Below are positions 22,804 to 33,961 of a stretch of 64,000 bases of DNA, in pieces. Origin of the DNA: Astrothelium macrocarpum (taxonomy: Eukaryota; Ascomycota; Dothideomycetes; Trypetheliales; Trypetheliaceae). Every line of letters starts with the position of its first letter. Position 1 is the stretch's first letter. The stretch spans positions 1 to 64,000 of the forward strand of contig JAGEMR010000136.1 in assembly GCA_021030915.1 (NCBI GenBank), read 5' to 3'. The notes beneath the pieces are model-generated. The model did no database searches. It was not told the origin of the DNA and saw only the letters and a program-made list of their open reading frames with translations. Both the position numbers and the translations under genes were made by a program.

Positions 22804-24552
22804 ATGGGGTTTGGTATTAAAGAGCCTGTCGTTGCTGAGGAGCGCTTTGTCCCCGGGACGGTGTATCTATACGATCATGTGGGCGAGCAGGACCCTAACT
22901 TGGCATCTTTCAGACGCTTGAAGCATAGTGGAACAGGTCTCGTGCTCGCTCCACAGCCAACGACATCACCAAATGATCCATTAGTATCTTTTGTCCTTCC
23001 CATCCTGTTCATAACGTTGCTAATACCTCTAGAACTGGCCAATATGGAAGAAGCATGCTTGTCTCTTCTTCGTAGCTTTGATCAATGGCCTCAATGAATC
23101 GTTCACCATTCTGTTCTCTCCTATCAGTGGTATTTTGGTCGAGCAATTCAAAATTGACTTCGAACAAGTTGCACAATTGCAAGGACTGCCTCTGTTAACC
23201 CTCGGCTTTGGAGGTATTCTTTACATTCCATTTTCAAGATGGTTTGGCAAGCGACCCGTCTATCTTTTCGGAACTCTGGTTCTTTTCGCAACCACGATAT
23301 GGATAATTTACGCGCCCAGCTACCCCAGCTTGCTCGCCGCACGAGGCTTGAACGGGTTCGGCAACAGTGCTTTCAATTCCATGTCCGTCGCAACCATTGG
23401 TGACTTGTACTTTGTGCGTCCCCAAAAATCTTTGCTCTCTTGAATGCAATCCGCTGACAGATTCAGGTACACGAGCGTGGCTCCAAGATTCAGTTCCTTT
23501 ATCTGCTCAACATTGGTTGTCTTACAAGTGCGCCGATTCTCGGCGGGTGGATCGCTTTCAAATACGACTGGCAGCTTTTGTACAAGATTGGAGCCGGCAT
23601 CTACGGTGCAGCTATCATTGCTGTACTTCTCTTCATCCCCGAGACCACCTACATCCGCCCTTCTGCGTATGAGATTGACGTTGCATCATCGAAAAATCTC
23701 GTTCTCGAAGCAGTCAATTACGATGCCGAGGCAAAAAAAGGAGTAACCACCGAAACCGATGCCGTGTCTTCAGGCTCGCCATTGGACCAAAAATCCGAAA
23801 GCTTTCTTCGACAGCTTGCACCTTTTACGGGCAAGATCTACTATCGTGAGAATCCTATCCAACTTCTCGTACGCTCTTTTGTCTGCTGTTTATATCCTGC
23901 GGTCTGGATAAGCTGTCTTTCCGTTTCCATCTACGGTCTCTGGGCTGTTGGCGCCACCGTCACCCTGGCCCAGGTCTTCTCAACTCCACCGGCTCTCTTC
24001 AACGCTGCTCAACTTGGCTACACCTACACCTTTCCAGTCATCGGTAGCGTCCTGGGCTTCATCCTTGGTTCCACGCTTCTTGACCGGGTCTCGAATTGGG
24101 CCGCACGGCGCAACAGTGGCGTCTTTGAACCCGAATTCCGCTTTTTTCTAGTCATCCCAATGTATGTGGTTGGTGTGATAGGTTTCTTTTTGTTTGGCTG
24201 GTATGCGTCGCAGGAGAGCCCGCATTGGGTTCCTGCAAGTGCCATTTCCGGTCTAATATTTTTCGGTTATCAGCTTGCGTCTAGTGTGAGCTATGCGTAT
24301 ATTCTCGATTGCCATCGGAACTACGCAGCGGAGATGACAGTTGCACTTACCTTGCTTCGTTCGGCGCTAGCCTATGGCTCAACCAAATTTCTCCCAATAT
24401 GGCTGGAGCGTAGTGGAACACGAACCACATACTTTGCCGTTGGCGGAATCGAGCTCGGGGTTTTCTTCATCACTGCGCTGGCGTATGTTTATGGTAAGGT
24501 TCTGCGAGAACTGATTCATCGCTATAACCTAATTGATATGCTGCACGTGTGA
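22804..24552 (+). CDS. MFS transporter (DHA1 type), intact
   Basis: Exons are 22804-22983, 23033-23413 and 23467-24552, giving 548 residues without a lesion. The N-terminus ends in the DPLNWP-W-KK motif created by the first splice, then come transmembrane helices with GKRPVYLFG (loop 2-3) and RGLNGFGNSAFNS. The second splice creates DLYFVHERG, typical of this fungal DHA1 group. A long hydrophilic loop follows (about residues 235-290), then the second six helices. Such proteins export drugs or move small cations and polyamines across the plasma membrane by proton coupling. It lies next to the methyltransferase, head to head, which may mean a shared pathway. Confidence 0.9.
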
Positions 24553-24713
24553 GAAAGCGATTTCTGTTGGCCTGCGCTCATAATTTTGCCATATTGGGAG
24601 ACATTTAAAATGTAAATTTATAGGATTCTTTGCGCCGTATCTTTTACGTATAGAGTGATACATCGGATGAGGCTAAATCAACCTACAAGCCGAATAATAA
24701 ATTACTTTGTACA

Positions 24714-25765
24714 TTGGCCCAATGCAGCGATTTGCCAATCCGTAGTGTCGAGAACGGCATCGACAACGCACAACGCGCGAGCACCAGTGCCATCCACGAC
24801 ATGCAAGCGAATCTACAACACACACGTTGGAATTTTGAGAACGATTTTGGCAGTGCTGCGCGGGATCCCGAGTCAGCACGGCACCAGGTGGAGAATTCGC
24901 AGCGCCAGGTTGACCAGCTGAACCGGAATATAGACTGAATCAATCACCGCATGACAACGTGCCCTTGTACAAACGTCTGTCACTCATCACCCAGAAGGCA
25001 AACTTCGTAACAAGACAGGCACGCGCCACTACATCGCTGCAGGTCGCTCGGGCTGTCTTGTATGTGGCGAAAGATGTGGAGTGTGGAACAGGGTTTGCGG
25101 TGGGTCAGGGCGCCATCAGCATAGCAGAGGCGGCTGTCGAGGGTGTGCGACTGGCGAAGACGAGGCTCCAGATCTCGGCCGAGACCAGGCTCAAAGAGAC
25201 AGTGCAGGCGAAGGATGTCGTGATCCGGAGCGCCACCGATGCGCTGCACAAAGCCGAGCACTTTGGCAACGAGGTGCGCATCTTCGACATGGCCAAGAAG
25301 GCGCTCCGCAGCGGTAGAGTGATTACGCGGGATACGATCAGCGGCGCGCAAGAGGCCGTCGATGGGCTGGCGTGCTGCCGCGAGTTCATCGCCTTTCACG
25401 CCACTCAAGAGGCGGTCAAGTTTGCTCAAGCCAACACCAGCGAGCTGGATCTCGGAAGGCACGCCGTCGAATTCGCCGAGGGCGCGATCAATTTAGACCT
25501 GAATATCAGCCAGAGAGCAGTGCAGCACGCAGGCAAAATCTTCAACATCACCAAGATCGAGTTCTTCGCCTCCGTGCGCAGCTTGGCCCATGTCGATGAA
25601 GGAGGACCGCCGCTGGCTGCAGCGGTAGAAAGGATGGTCTTCGGGGACTATTTTAATATTAGTGATGTATGGAAGCCGGACTTTGATCTTGTCAAGTTCA
25701 TCAAAGAGCTCTTTGCTCCGGTATGGGACAAGATCAAGGAGCTAGTCCAAACCATCTGCTTGTAA
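24714..25765 (+). pseudogene. Remnant of a large alpha-helical repeat protein
   Basis: Two frames belong together: 24714-24938 and 24959-25765. The first is a Gln/Arg/Asp-rich coiled coil ending QRQVDQLNRNID then TGA, where related proteins have Trp. The second is rich in Ala, Val and Lys in a regular helical pattern (about residues 1-200) and ends with a FNI-K-EFFAS and PDFDLVKFIKELF tail. I recall this layout from long uncharacterised fungal proteins with many degenerate helical repeats. The upstream two thirds seem to be missing, and there is a stop and a frameshift between the parts, so it is a decayed fragment. Function unknown. Confidence 0.55.
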
Positions 25766-27085
25766 CTATCTCTTAATTATCGACTCTGCATGAGCGATTT
25801 GACTTTGCGCAAGCTGTTGAGACCAAACGTTGCTACAATGACGATGCTGGACCACAAGAACGTAATGGGATCGTTATCGCACAACAATGGCCACCTCGCT
25901 TGATCAGGATCCTCTCACAGGAACTATGAATAGTGGGTTAGGGTAATCAATTAATATATTGGATGTTTCCGTGACGTCTGAGTTGAGATAATGCCCATCC
26001 AGATAAGACTATTATTTGAGATCTTCTTGGAGTGAGAAAACGTACATTACGAGGCCAAGCAGGACTGAGGCAGATTATAGCCAGAGAAATTTTTTAGCCA
26101 TCAACAGATCCTCTTCCAAAGCCTTCAAACTCGTGTATGAAGGATGGCACAGCGAGTTCGTGACATTGTACAGATCCTGGTTCTTCCGATTTATCGGAAG
26201 GAAATAAATTCGTTATTGAAGTGTGTTCCGAAGTCGTTTGGCGACATTTGACGTATTCAACTCGACAGAGCAGTTTCTGAAGGTTTTTCGAGTTTTTCAA
26301 ACAACCTTGGATTAACATAGGTGCAGCTATCGCCGCAAAAATTTTCATTGCAATCGTAATTTTAATTGTTAAATTTGTACCAGTTGAGATGGTGTTTTTT
26401 TTTTTTTTTTTTGTTCACATTGAGAATTGGTGCATTAAACTTCAATGATGGTGTTGAGTAGGTATGTTGTTGCTGGTAAAAGATTAGAGGTTTTCCAGTT
26501 ACGTTGCATTGACGAGAGGCACTTTGACGTGTGATTGGAATGTTGACAGTCATCCAGACGGGCTTGCCTCTACTGCACTCTTCAGCATTGAGTTGAAATA
26601 AGCTTTGCGAGCCAGATAGAATACTCTTGAGTCACCATAAATGTCTGGGTCGTGACTTTCGCTAAAGTCACGGGGCACTTTGATGTTCTTCCTACCTACA
26701 ACTTTGCTCCGCAGGTCTGCCTTTGTGGGGCGAGAGATTTTCGCGATGCCATCAGAATTCCCACATTGGAAGGCGCGCCAATTTGCGCAAAGCTGTGCAT
26801 CGCGGGATTGTCTTATGCAGTGTGATTGACTGACTACCTTGCTGCTGCTACTGCTACAGCAAGCATGGTCGTTGCTCGCTCGCTGATGTCAAAGGCTTTG
26901 TGAGGCTCGGAGTGACGTTTGGGTGGTTGGGGTTGGAGCTTGGGCCACATTTTCACCTCGTCTCTCGGGCCTTCCCCTTGCCCTGGAGCTGTGCCCTCTG
27001 AGCTCTTTCCCTCTTTTCAGCTCCACCTATCCACCTCACCCACACCTTATCACCGCACAACCCACCACCTCACATCCTTTTTACC
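25766..27085. other. Long intergenic region
   Basis: About 1.3 kb without a recognisable gene. It contains a run of about 20 T (near 26,394-26,413). A short hydrophobic frame can be read near 26,313-26,390, but it has no start or partner. Near the right end the sequence turns pyrimidine-rich (about 26,940-27,080), typical of a promoter before the next gene. Confidence 0.55.
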
Positions 27086-27777
27086 ATGTCGACACGTAAG
27101 AGAAAGCAGGAGGCTGAAGAGGAGGAAGAGCTCGTTGAACTCCCCGAGGATGATGAAAGTGAGGAAGAGTAAGTCACTCTGACATCCTGATGCGCCCGTC
27201 TTTGATGTCATGTTGCGCCTTGCGCCTTTGTCGCCTCTCCTGTCAAGCATGTGAGCCCCGGTCGCATCTTAATACTAGCCTTGGTCATCACGCATTGGCT
27301 TGCTTTGAAGCTCGGGTCGTGATTATTATTCTTGTCACATTCCCGCACTAAAGCCTCTCTTCCGCAGGTACGAAGACTCTGAGGTTGACGAAAACGTCCA
27401 AGACGATGAGGAGGACGAGGAAGACGAGGAAGCTGAAGACGAAGAAGAAGATGGTGATGCAGAGCAGGGTTTGTCATACCCTTGACCGTCTGCGCATGCC
27501 TCTTCGCTAACCATGTTCAGCTCCTCCCAAGGCCAAGAAACGAAAGACTGAACAGCCTCCTGATGAAGTAGGCGATGACGAGGAGCCAGAGGCTGTTGCG
27601 GACGAGGACGATGAAGCTGCAGCTCCCGGCGAGGATGATGAAGAGGAAGACGGTGACGAGGAGGATGAGGAAGCAGAGGAGACAGCTACCAAAGGTGGAC
27701 CTGCTGCCGCTGCCAAAGCCGCCAAGGGAAGCAAAGTCCCCAAAGAAGCTGACTTGGAGGAAGTCGACGACGAGTAG
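27086..27777 (+). CDS. Small acidic nuclear-type protein, uncharacterised
   Basis: Exons are 27086-27168, 27368-27468 and 27521-27777 (146 residues). It begins MSTRKRKQE, then has long runs of Glu and Asp, a basic PKAKKRK patch at about residue 65 that fits a nuclear localisation signal, further acidic stretches, and a short Ala/Lys/Gly part before the end. The splices GTAAGT...CGCAG and GTTTGT...TTCAG keep the frame. Acidic proteins of this kind often bind histones, but there is no domain that I can name, so the role is open. The 199-bp first intron is long for this genome. Confidence 0.75.
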
Positions 27778-28323
27778 TTCCTCACCGTCAGGCGCGACTC
27801 TTAAAAACTCGATCTATGCTATCGTCTATTCATCTACGATGGCTGATCTACACGCTGTCCATTCGATAGATACAGTTGGGCAGAAAAGTTTTTCCAATGA
27901 CAGTATCATTTATTATACATCGCGCGTGCTTCTCATTTATCCGAATATGATTGCCTGAATGCTCGCATGCCATGGCGGTTGTCGTCTTAATTTATCAAGC
28001 AGCAGCTAAGATGATCTGTCATCGCAAGACTCCTGCCATTGGTCAAACCTAATGTAGGTAATGGCATGGTCAAGTGTCATACATAGCCCACTAAGATCTT
28101 GCTGTTTGTGTTCCTGCATCTCTAGTGTTTCAATGTGACTCACTAACCAACCCTGAGGTCCACAATAACCCACATGCCTTAAGTTAGGGCATGGCAGAGG
28201 TGATGACGTAGTGAAGCTCGTAAAATTTGGTGATGGCTTACATTTTCCATCCCTTTCGGAGGAGCCTAATAGCAACTAAGAATGCAGTTTTGGAATGGAA
28301 GGTACCGCTAGTTTCTGCTTCCT
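27778..28323. other. Intergenic region, nothing recognised
   Basis: About 550 bases between genes on the same strand. No frame, repeat or RNA gene is convincing. Confidence 0.5.
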
Positions 28324-29566
28324 ATGTCTCTCGGTCGCATTGCTGCTGTGACCGGCGCCAACAAAGGCATTGGGCTTGCCATAGGCTCGTCTTCTCATGT
28401 CCACGTCCTCACGTCTACACATCACTAATTTGACACAGTTCGTAACCTAGCACTCCAGTACCCTCAGTCTCCATTGAACAGCGGTCCCTTCCTGATATAT
28501 CTCACCGCACGAGACCAGACTAGAGGCGAAGATGCGCTCAAACGCATTCAGAGCGATTCCGAGCTTCAACGAGCTCGTGTGCTCGCCCAAGACGGTGGAT
28601 TGACAACCATCAAATACCATGAGCTTGACATTGCGAATGAACAGAGCATCACATCGTTTGCAGAATTTTTGAAGAAAGAGCACCCGGAAGGTATCGACGT
28701 GCTTATCAACAACGCTGGCATCGCCATGCGAGGCTTCGGTTCGTCTTCCTCCTAACCTCTACCTTGATAAAAGTCCACAACAAAATGGGTGTACTCAATG
28801 GGTTTGGGTATGGATTTGAGATTGGATTGGATACCCAGTGGTTACCCCACATCCAAATCCATTAGCTGCGTCCAAGCCAAACCCAAGCCAAACCAAGTCC
28901 CATTGAGTATATCCAACCTCCAGACGCACGGGGTATAACCCAACCCAGATCCAGCAGATACATTCAACCCAAACCCAACCCGTTGCGACTTATCCACCCA
29001 GACCTTCATCACCAAACGAAAGCACCCACTAACAGAACCACGCAGACTCCCACATCGTCGACACCACCCTCCGATGCAACTACTTCGGCACCCTGCACAC
29101 CACCACCGCCCTCCTCCCACACATCCGCGCACACGGGCGCATCGTCAACCTCTCCTCCATGACCGGCAAACTCAACAAGTACTCCCCCTCCCTAACCGCG
29201 CGCTTCCGCTCCGCGCGCCGCATCGCCGACATCACCACTCTCATGCGCGAGTTCCAGACCTCCGTGCGCTCGGGCCGGCACGCAGACGCCGGGTGGCCGA
29301 GCGTGGCGTACGCGACCAGCAAGGCCGGCGTGACGGGGATGACGCGCGCGGTCGCGACCGAGGCGGCGGAGGGCGGGCTGGGCGCGAGGGAGGGCGTGCT
29401 GGTGAATTGTTGTTGTCCGGGGTATGTGCGGACGGATATGACGAGGGGGGGTGGGGCGAAGAAGACGGTGGATCAGGGGGCGCGGATGCCGGTGATGTTG
29501 GCGTTGGGGGAGCTGGGCGGGCGGGCGGGGGAGTTTTGGGAGCATATGGAGGTTAGTAGGTGGTGA
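28324..29566 (+). CDS. Short-chain dehydrogenase/reductase, carbonyl-reductase (CBR1) type
   Basis: Exons are 28324-28384, 28439-28738 and 29046-29566 (293 residues). The NAD(P)-binding motif TGANKGIG is at residues 10-17, NNAG near 88, the catalytic Ser in VNLSS, and the catalytic pair YATSK. The spacing and the long insert between Ser and Tyr fit the carbonyl reductase 1 group, which reduces aldehydes and quinones with NADPH. Intron 1 needs a GC donor (AG|GCTCGT) with an ACTAAT branch and a CACAG acceptor; no GT donor keeps the frame. Intron 2 (307 bp) holds a palindromic repeat. Exon 3 is far richer in G and C than the rest. The gene ends 221 bases from the convergent ribosomal gene. Confidence 0.87.
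28791..28910. repeat. 120-bp imperfect palindrome in an intron, MITE-like
   Basis: The arms GTACTCAATGGGTTTGGG (28791-28808) and CCAAGTCCCATTGAGTAT (28893-28910) are inverted copies with few mismatches. Inside, ATGGATTTG and CAAATCCAT also pair. It sits in intron 2 of the reductase gene. More degenerate CCCAAACCC/CCCAACCC units follow to about 28,985. Confidence 0.55.
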
Positions 29567-29787
29567 GGGTGGGATTGGGGGGGGAAAGATAGCGCTTGGG
29601 TGCATCCGGGTTGGCGTTGGCAAGTTACCAGAGCTGGCTCTTTGAAACGTTTGGAGACCGTGACATTGTGTAAATATTGATGGGATGTATTTGGCCTAGG
29701 TCTAAGCGGGCCGTAGGGAGCATAAAATCACATATTTCATACCAGCGCCATGTAGTTGCAAAGCCATTGTCCTCCGCTCCATGTCCC

Positions 29788-30515
29788 TTAACGATATGAT
29801 TTCTGGTATCTCGCACGAGCTCCTGGACCGCCAAACTTCTTCGGCTCGCATCTCCTGTTATCTGCTACCAAGAGTGTCCTGTCATACTGCGCCAGTGCCT
29901 GCTTTAATTGGTTCTTTGAGTGCTCGTCAACGTATTTTTGGTAATAGGCGACCTGGTTACAAATGGTCCATTAGAAAGGCCAAGTTCCAGTATCTGGCTT
30001 TGGGAGACTGCGAGAAAACTTACGATCGACTTCGCAATGGCTTGTCGGATGGCATAGATTTGTGACGTGTGACCACCTCCAGAAACTCTAACTCGAATGT
30101 CTACATTTTCTGGGCCCCTTGTCAGTCATTCCATCTATTTCCAGTGACGCGCATATCCACCAACCGAATTTGTCGAGACCGATGATGAGGAGAGGTTCAT
30201 AGACTTTGAAGCGTAGGATCTCTGGCTGTACAAGCGATAGTGGTTTGCCGTTGACTTTGACCAGCCCTTTGCCGGACTGATAGCTCTTTATTAGTCTCCA
30301 TGTCACCAAAATCTCATTCTCAGTGTCGTTTGTACCTTGCAGTGAGCGACAGCTAGCAGAAGACGTCAGTAAAAACAACATCCAAATTATGCGCATTGCA
30401 GAGTACGAACCTGTGGCTGTCTTCTTTTTGCCGAACTACGTGTCCAAGTTAGCAAATTTGCATAGGGTGTCATTTGAGATATACTCACGCATTGCACACT
30501 CTGGGTCGAAGCCAT
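29788..30515 (-). CDS. RPS16: 40S ribosomal protein S16 (uS9)
   Basis: Six exons on the minus strand: 30515-30489, 30435-30411, 30352-30336, 30276-30165, 30109-30024 and 29952-29788, giving 143 residues, the normal length. The protein starts MASTQSVQC, continues FGKKKTATAVAHCK, then GKGLVKVNGKPL, EILRFKVYEPLL, the GGGHTSQIYAIRQAIAKSI block, and ends with the universal RRCEPKKFGGPGARARYQKSYR tail split at its end. The basic tail reaches the decoding centre of the small subunit. All splice sites are GT-AG and every junction restores the known protein. Five introns in so short a gene, with exons of 17 and 25 bases, is typical of ribosomal genes in filamentous ascomycetes. It is divergent from the RCC1-like gene. 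Confidence 0.96.
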
Positions 30516-30873
30516 GTTGTACGTTGCTTTAGAATTACTGCTTTTCCACAGTGTCGCTTGGCTTGTTAGATTTCGTCTTCCCGCCGTGGATGTCGGAAAA
30601 ACAGTCGGGCCTTGATCGTCTAGAAGACCATATGCGGACTAGCGCTACTTGTGCATTCTAATGCATTTCATTGCTACGAACTTCAAATGTTTCCTACTCG
30701 CCATCCTTATCTACGTATGGAATTCGAAGAATTGTGTGTTACGGGATCGCGGACAAAGAGACTGGTCGATGCTGCTCAAAATTCTTGGACATTCGCAAAG
30801 CTACAATAAAGTCAATTGCACTCGCAGGCTTCACATTCTCTAATGCTTAGATTGTTTAGCTCCATGCAACTCT
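30516..30873. promoter_or_regulatory. Divergent promoter between RPS16 and the RCC1-like gene
   Basis: About 360 bases lie between the two start codons, which point away from each other, so both promoters must be here. No specific site was recognised. Confidence 0.6.
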
Positions 30874-31926
30874 ATGCTCTATGCTTTCGGTTCAAATGGA
30901 TCCGGGCAACTCGGTCTGGGCCACTGTGAAGACGTCTCTGTACTTTCCAAAGTATCTCTGCCTCCTTCAGCAATCTCCAATATACCCGCTAAGATAGCAG
31001 CTGGGGGTAATCACACGTTACTTCTTCTCGAAACGGGAGAGATCTACGCTTCCGGTTCAAATGTGGATGGGAGATGCGGTACGACACCTGATGAGAAGCA
31101 GCACAAGACATTCCAACAGTGCAACGTGCAATTGCCCGAGAATCCAAAAATCCTAAACTTTCGTTTCTGTGCTGCGACATGGGAGTCGTCAACATTTGTC
31201 GATGAAGAAGGACGCTTGTTTACGAGCGGTACTGGCAATAGAGGTCAATTGGGTCAGGGCCCGAATATCACAAATTCTGTGGCTCCTAATATGATCGCTG
31301 ATTTCCCCCCCATCGGCGTGTATGTTACGGATCTGGCTGCTTCTATGGGCCATACCGTAGCTATTCTCTCCGACGGAAGCGTCTATGGCTGGGGAATGGG
31401 TCGCAAAGGCCAGCTGGGTCAACCAGCTGTGGACTGTTGGATTCCTCGTAAGATTCAAGATGTCCCTTTCCGTGCCGTGCGGGTTGTATGTGGTAAGGAC
31501 TTCACGTACATTGTCGGAGATTCTCGAGACGGACACCATTTGGTCCTAGGCTCTGACAAATGGCAAGTTCGTTCGGCTAGTCCTCAACACGTTTGTGGAT
31601 GGAAGGATGTTGCTGCATCCTGGAGCAGCATGTATGTCTTGCTCAAATCCGGTAATTTATTGGCTTGGGGTCGGAACGACCATGAACAACTTCCTTCTCA
31701 AAACCAGGCCCTTACAGACAAGGTAGCCGCTGGTAGCGAACATGCCCTCGTACTGCATGGAGCGGAAAATATCTGTCGAGCGTACGGTTGGGGAGAGCAC
31801 GGTAACTGCGGTAACCTGGGTGGTGGTAGTGATGCGCCTAGTGGTGGAAACCCTGTTCTGGCCGACGCCAAAATAATGCATGTCGGGGCCGGATGTGCCA
31901 CAAGCTGGATCTTCACACACACTTGA
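30874..31926 (+). CDS. ATS1: RCC1-repeat protein, Ats1/Kti13-like
   Basis: A single exon of 350 residues. It carries RCC1-type blades from the first residues: MLYAFGSNGSGQLGLG, then AAGGNHTLLLLETGEIYASG, FTSGTGNRGQLGQG, MGHTVAILSDGSVYGWG--RKGQLG, LLAWGRNDHEQL and GSEHALVLHG. A beta-propeller of this size without other domains fits Ats1 (alpha-tubulin suppressor), also known as Kti13, which in yeast binds Kti11/Dph3 and supports Elongator tRNA modification and diphthamide synthesis. I used ATG 30874; an ATG ten bases upstream is in another frame. Assignment to this member of the RCC1 family rests on length and blade layout. Confidence 0.82.
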   Translation: MLYAFGSNGSGQLGLGHCEDVSVLSKVSLPPSAISNIPAKIAAGGNHTLLLLETGEIYASGSNVDGRCGTTPDEKQHKTFQQCNVQLPENPKILNFRFCAATWESSTFVDEEGRLFTSGTGNRGQLGQGPNITNSVAPNMIADFPPIGVYVTDLAASMGHTVAILSDGSVYGWGMGRKGQLGQPAVDCWIPRKIQDVPFRAVRVVCGKDFTYIVGDSRDGHHLVLGSDKWQVRSASPQHVCGWKDVAASWSSMYVLLKSGNLLAWGRNDHEQLPSQNQALTDKVAAGSEHALVLHGAENICRAYGWGEHGNCGNLGGGSDAPSGGNPVLADAKIMHVGAGCATSWIFTHT

Positions 31927-32328
31927 TTAATGTAAAAGTTATTGACTTGGTACTAATAGCAACACTATCAGCCATGGGTTTCCAGCGCGATCACATGTGA
32001 TTTCCATTTGTCAGGACGCAAGTCTCGGTCCTGCCGTGCTTTTCTTCGGGAACCGCGAGCAACGTGGCGTTCAGTGACCGAAACGAGTTCAAGACCTTGA
32101 TTTTGGCCTTGTTTGTCAATACGACACCTCCCTGACCCCTACCGTTTGAGCTTGAATCGCGATGGTTTACCCAATGCTATAAACTCTACCAACAGAAACC
32201 GCTGCGAATGCATCTGTTCATTACGTTTCCCTCCGAACATGTGAGGAGATCGGGCATCGCATGCCCTCCATGCATGTTCATATGACATTCCGCGATACTA
32301 CACGAACAAGTCTCATCATGCGGTAAAT
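31927..32328. other. Convergent intergenic region
   Basis: About 400 bases between two genes that end toward each other. Nothing recognised; it should contain both 3' ends. Confidence 0.5.
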
Positions 32329-33961
32329 TTAATCGAACAGACCCCGAATCTGGCATGTCAGAGCGGTCTGGCTTGAATCATTCATCTGCAATCTTACCTG
32401 CGATACGCGCTGCGTAGGTTCCACACCATCAAGTGGTATGATGGTTGCATTCGAAGCGTTCTGAACGTCTGGCCCAGCAAGATGGCTGCGACTGCCAAAT
32501 TCTGCCCGAAATGCAGAGTCCTGCTTTTGGAATCAGTCCACTGAGAAACCAAAGTCGATGGGATTGTGACGTACTCTATCATCACTGGCATCCCAACCCA
32601 GAAAATCCCCATTCTGTTCTTGATCCTCCAGTGGTTGCCACCGTGGGTCATCTTCTGCTGCAGGCACAAAGAGGCTGTTGGCTTCTGGACGCGGATCAAG
32701 CGGGGCGGTGCGATTAGCACTGCCAAGTGGGCGCTGCCGTGATGGAATCCGAGGAGCCGAAGCTGCATTCTGATTTGATTCTGATGCACCGATCGATTTG
32801 CTTGCTGACCGCGTAGTTGGCACAGTACCCGATCTCGTCTGCACCCGTTCGCTTGCTGCTTCAATTTGCCGTGGCACAGATGAATTTCGAGAATTTCCCG
32901 TTGTCATTAATGTGAATTCGCATTTCATTCCTCCCATGCTATACGAAAATTGAAGTGGTCGGTTTGGTAGTGAGTATTGAGCTCTCAGAGCAACTCCTAA
33001 AGATTCTGCGTGACCTACTATTGCTTTGAAATCTTTGACGCTAATGATAATGTGTACCTTTTCTTCGGCGTCGTACTCTTCAAAATCTTTGACATCAACC
33101 GACACGGCTGTATGAAGCGGCTGCTTGAGTATCTCTACCAAAAACACGTTCAAAGATCAGCAATTCATACGCGATTTGGAGGGACTTACCTTTGCCTTCC
33201 ATGATCTTCTCCGTAAAACTGGCAAATGTAACTCGACCATCTTCCGCGTAAATGTCTAACTGCTCTGCCTTTGGAGCAAAATATTCGGAATATTCCTTGA
33301 GCATCTTGGCAGATATTTGGAAAACATTGGGGGCTGCACTCTTGTTGAACAAGGCTTGCATGACTTCGACGGATTCGTAAGTAAGCTTGTATGTTTTTGT
33401 GACCCCTAAAAGAATACAGAGTTGGTATCAGTATCCTCAAAAAATTGGGTTTCATTATCTTACCATGTCTACATATGAGCTTGATGATAAAGCGACATGC
33501 GACTTTGTCCATCTGCTCTTGGACAAGGACTTCGCAACGCTCGAGAGCAGTCTCGCCTCCGCGTGCATCGGCCAGGCGACTTTTGAAGACGGATGAAAGT
33601 GCCTACACAGCTGGACTGAGTACCAACCAATACCTTGGCTTCTGCATGCATACTTACTTTGTTGTAAATTTGACATGTGAATCGTTTATCTACCCGGCCG
33701 GGAGGAGAAGCGAATTCATAGCTAGAAAAAAAGTATGATCTAGCCAGTGAAAAAGACGCATATCCGGATCTGGACGGATTCAATGCTGATAGAACAAGCT
33801 AAAGTCGTATGAGAACGCGGAAGGTGTGGGAATAAAGGAGAATCTACTCGATCTTGACGGCCTTCTATGTAAACAGAGTCGCTGAATTTGCTCAGGCATG
33901 TTAAAATATCATGAACTTGTGCTGCACCCTCTGCAGTAATCGTGAATTGAAGTATTGCCAT
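32329..33961 (-). CDS. rad9: DNA damage checkpoint protein Rad9 (9-1-1 clamp subunit)
   Basis: Seven exons on the minus strand: 33961-33848, 33798-33658, 33602-33464, 33405-33190, 33134-32575, 32523-32398 and 32349-32329 (438 residues). The N-terminus reads MAILQFTITAEG and later LVLSALNPSRSGYASFSLARSYF, the PCNA-like fold start of Rad9; FTCQIYNKAL and CRHGVTKTYKL follow at later splice joints. The tail after about residue 260 is Ser/Pro/Arg-rich and probably disordered, and the end EPTQRVSQIRGLFD is the conserved fungal Rad9 C-terminus. With Hus1 and Rad1 it forms the clamp loaded at damaged DNA that activates the checkpoint kinase. An apparent TGA in the frame (32533-32535) lies in a 51-bp intron with a CTGAT branch site, so the gene is intact. 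It is divergent from the thiamine gene. Confidence 0.92.

Noticed and set aside
26394..26413. Poly-T run as a possible retroposon tail
   Set aside because: No adjoining reverse-transcribed gene copy or target duplication was seen; a simple homopolymer is enough.
32533..32535. In-frame TGA in the rad9 gene
   Set aside because: It lies in a 51-bp intron (32524-32574) with a GTACGT donor, a CTGAT branch site and an AAAAG acceptor. Splicing restores a frame that ends in the conserved GLFD tail.
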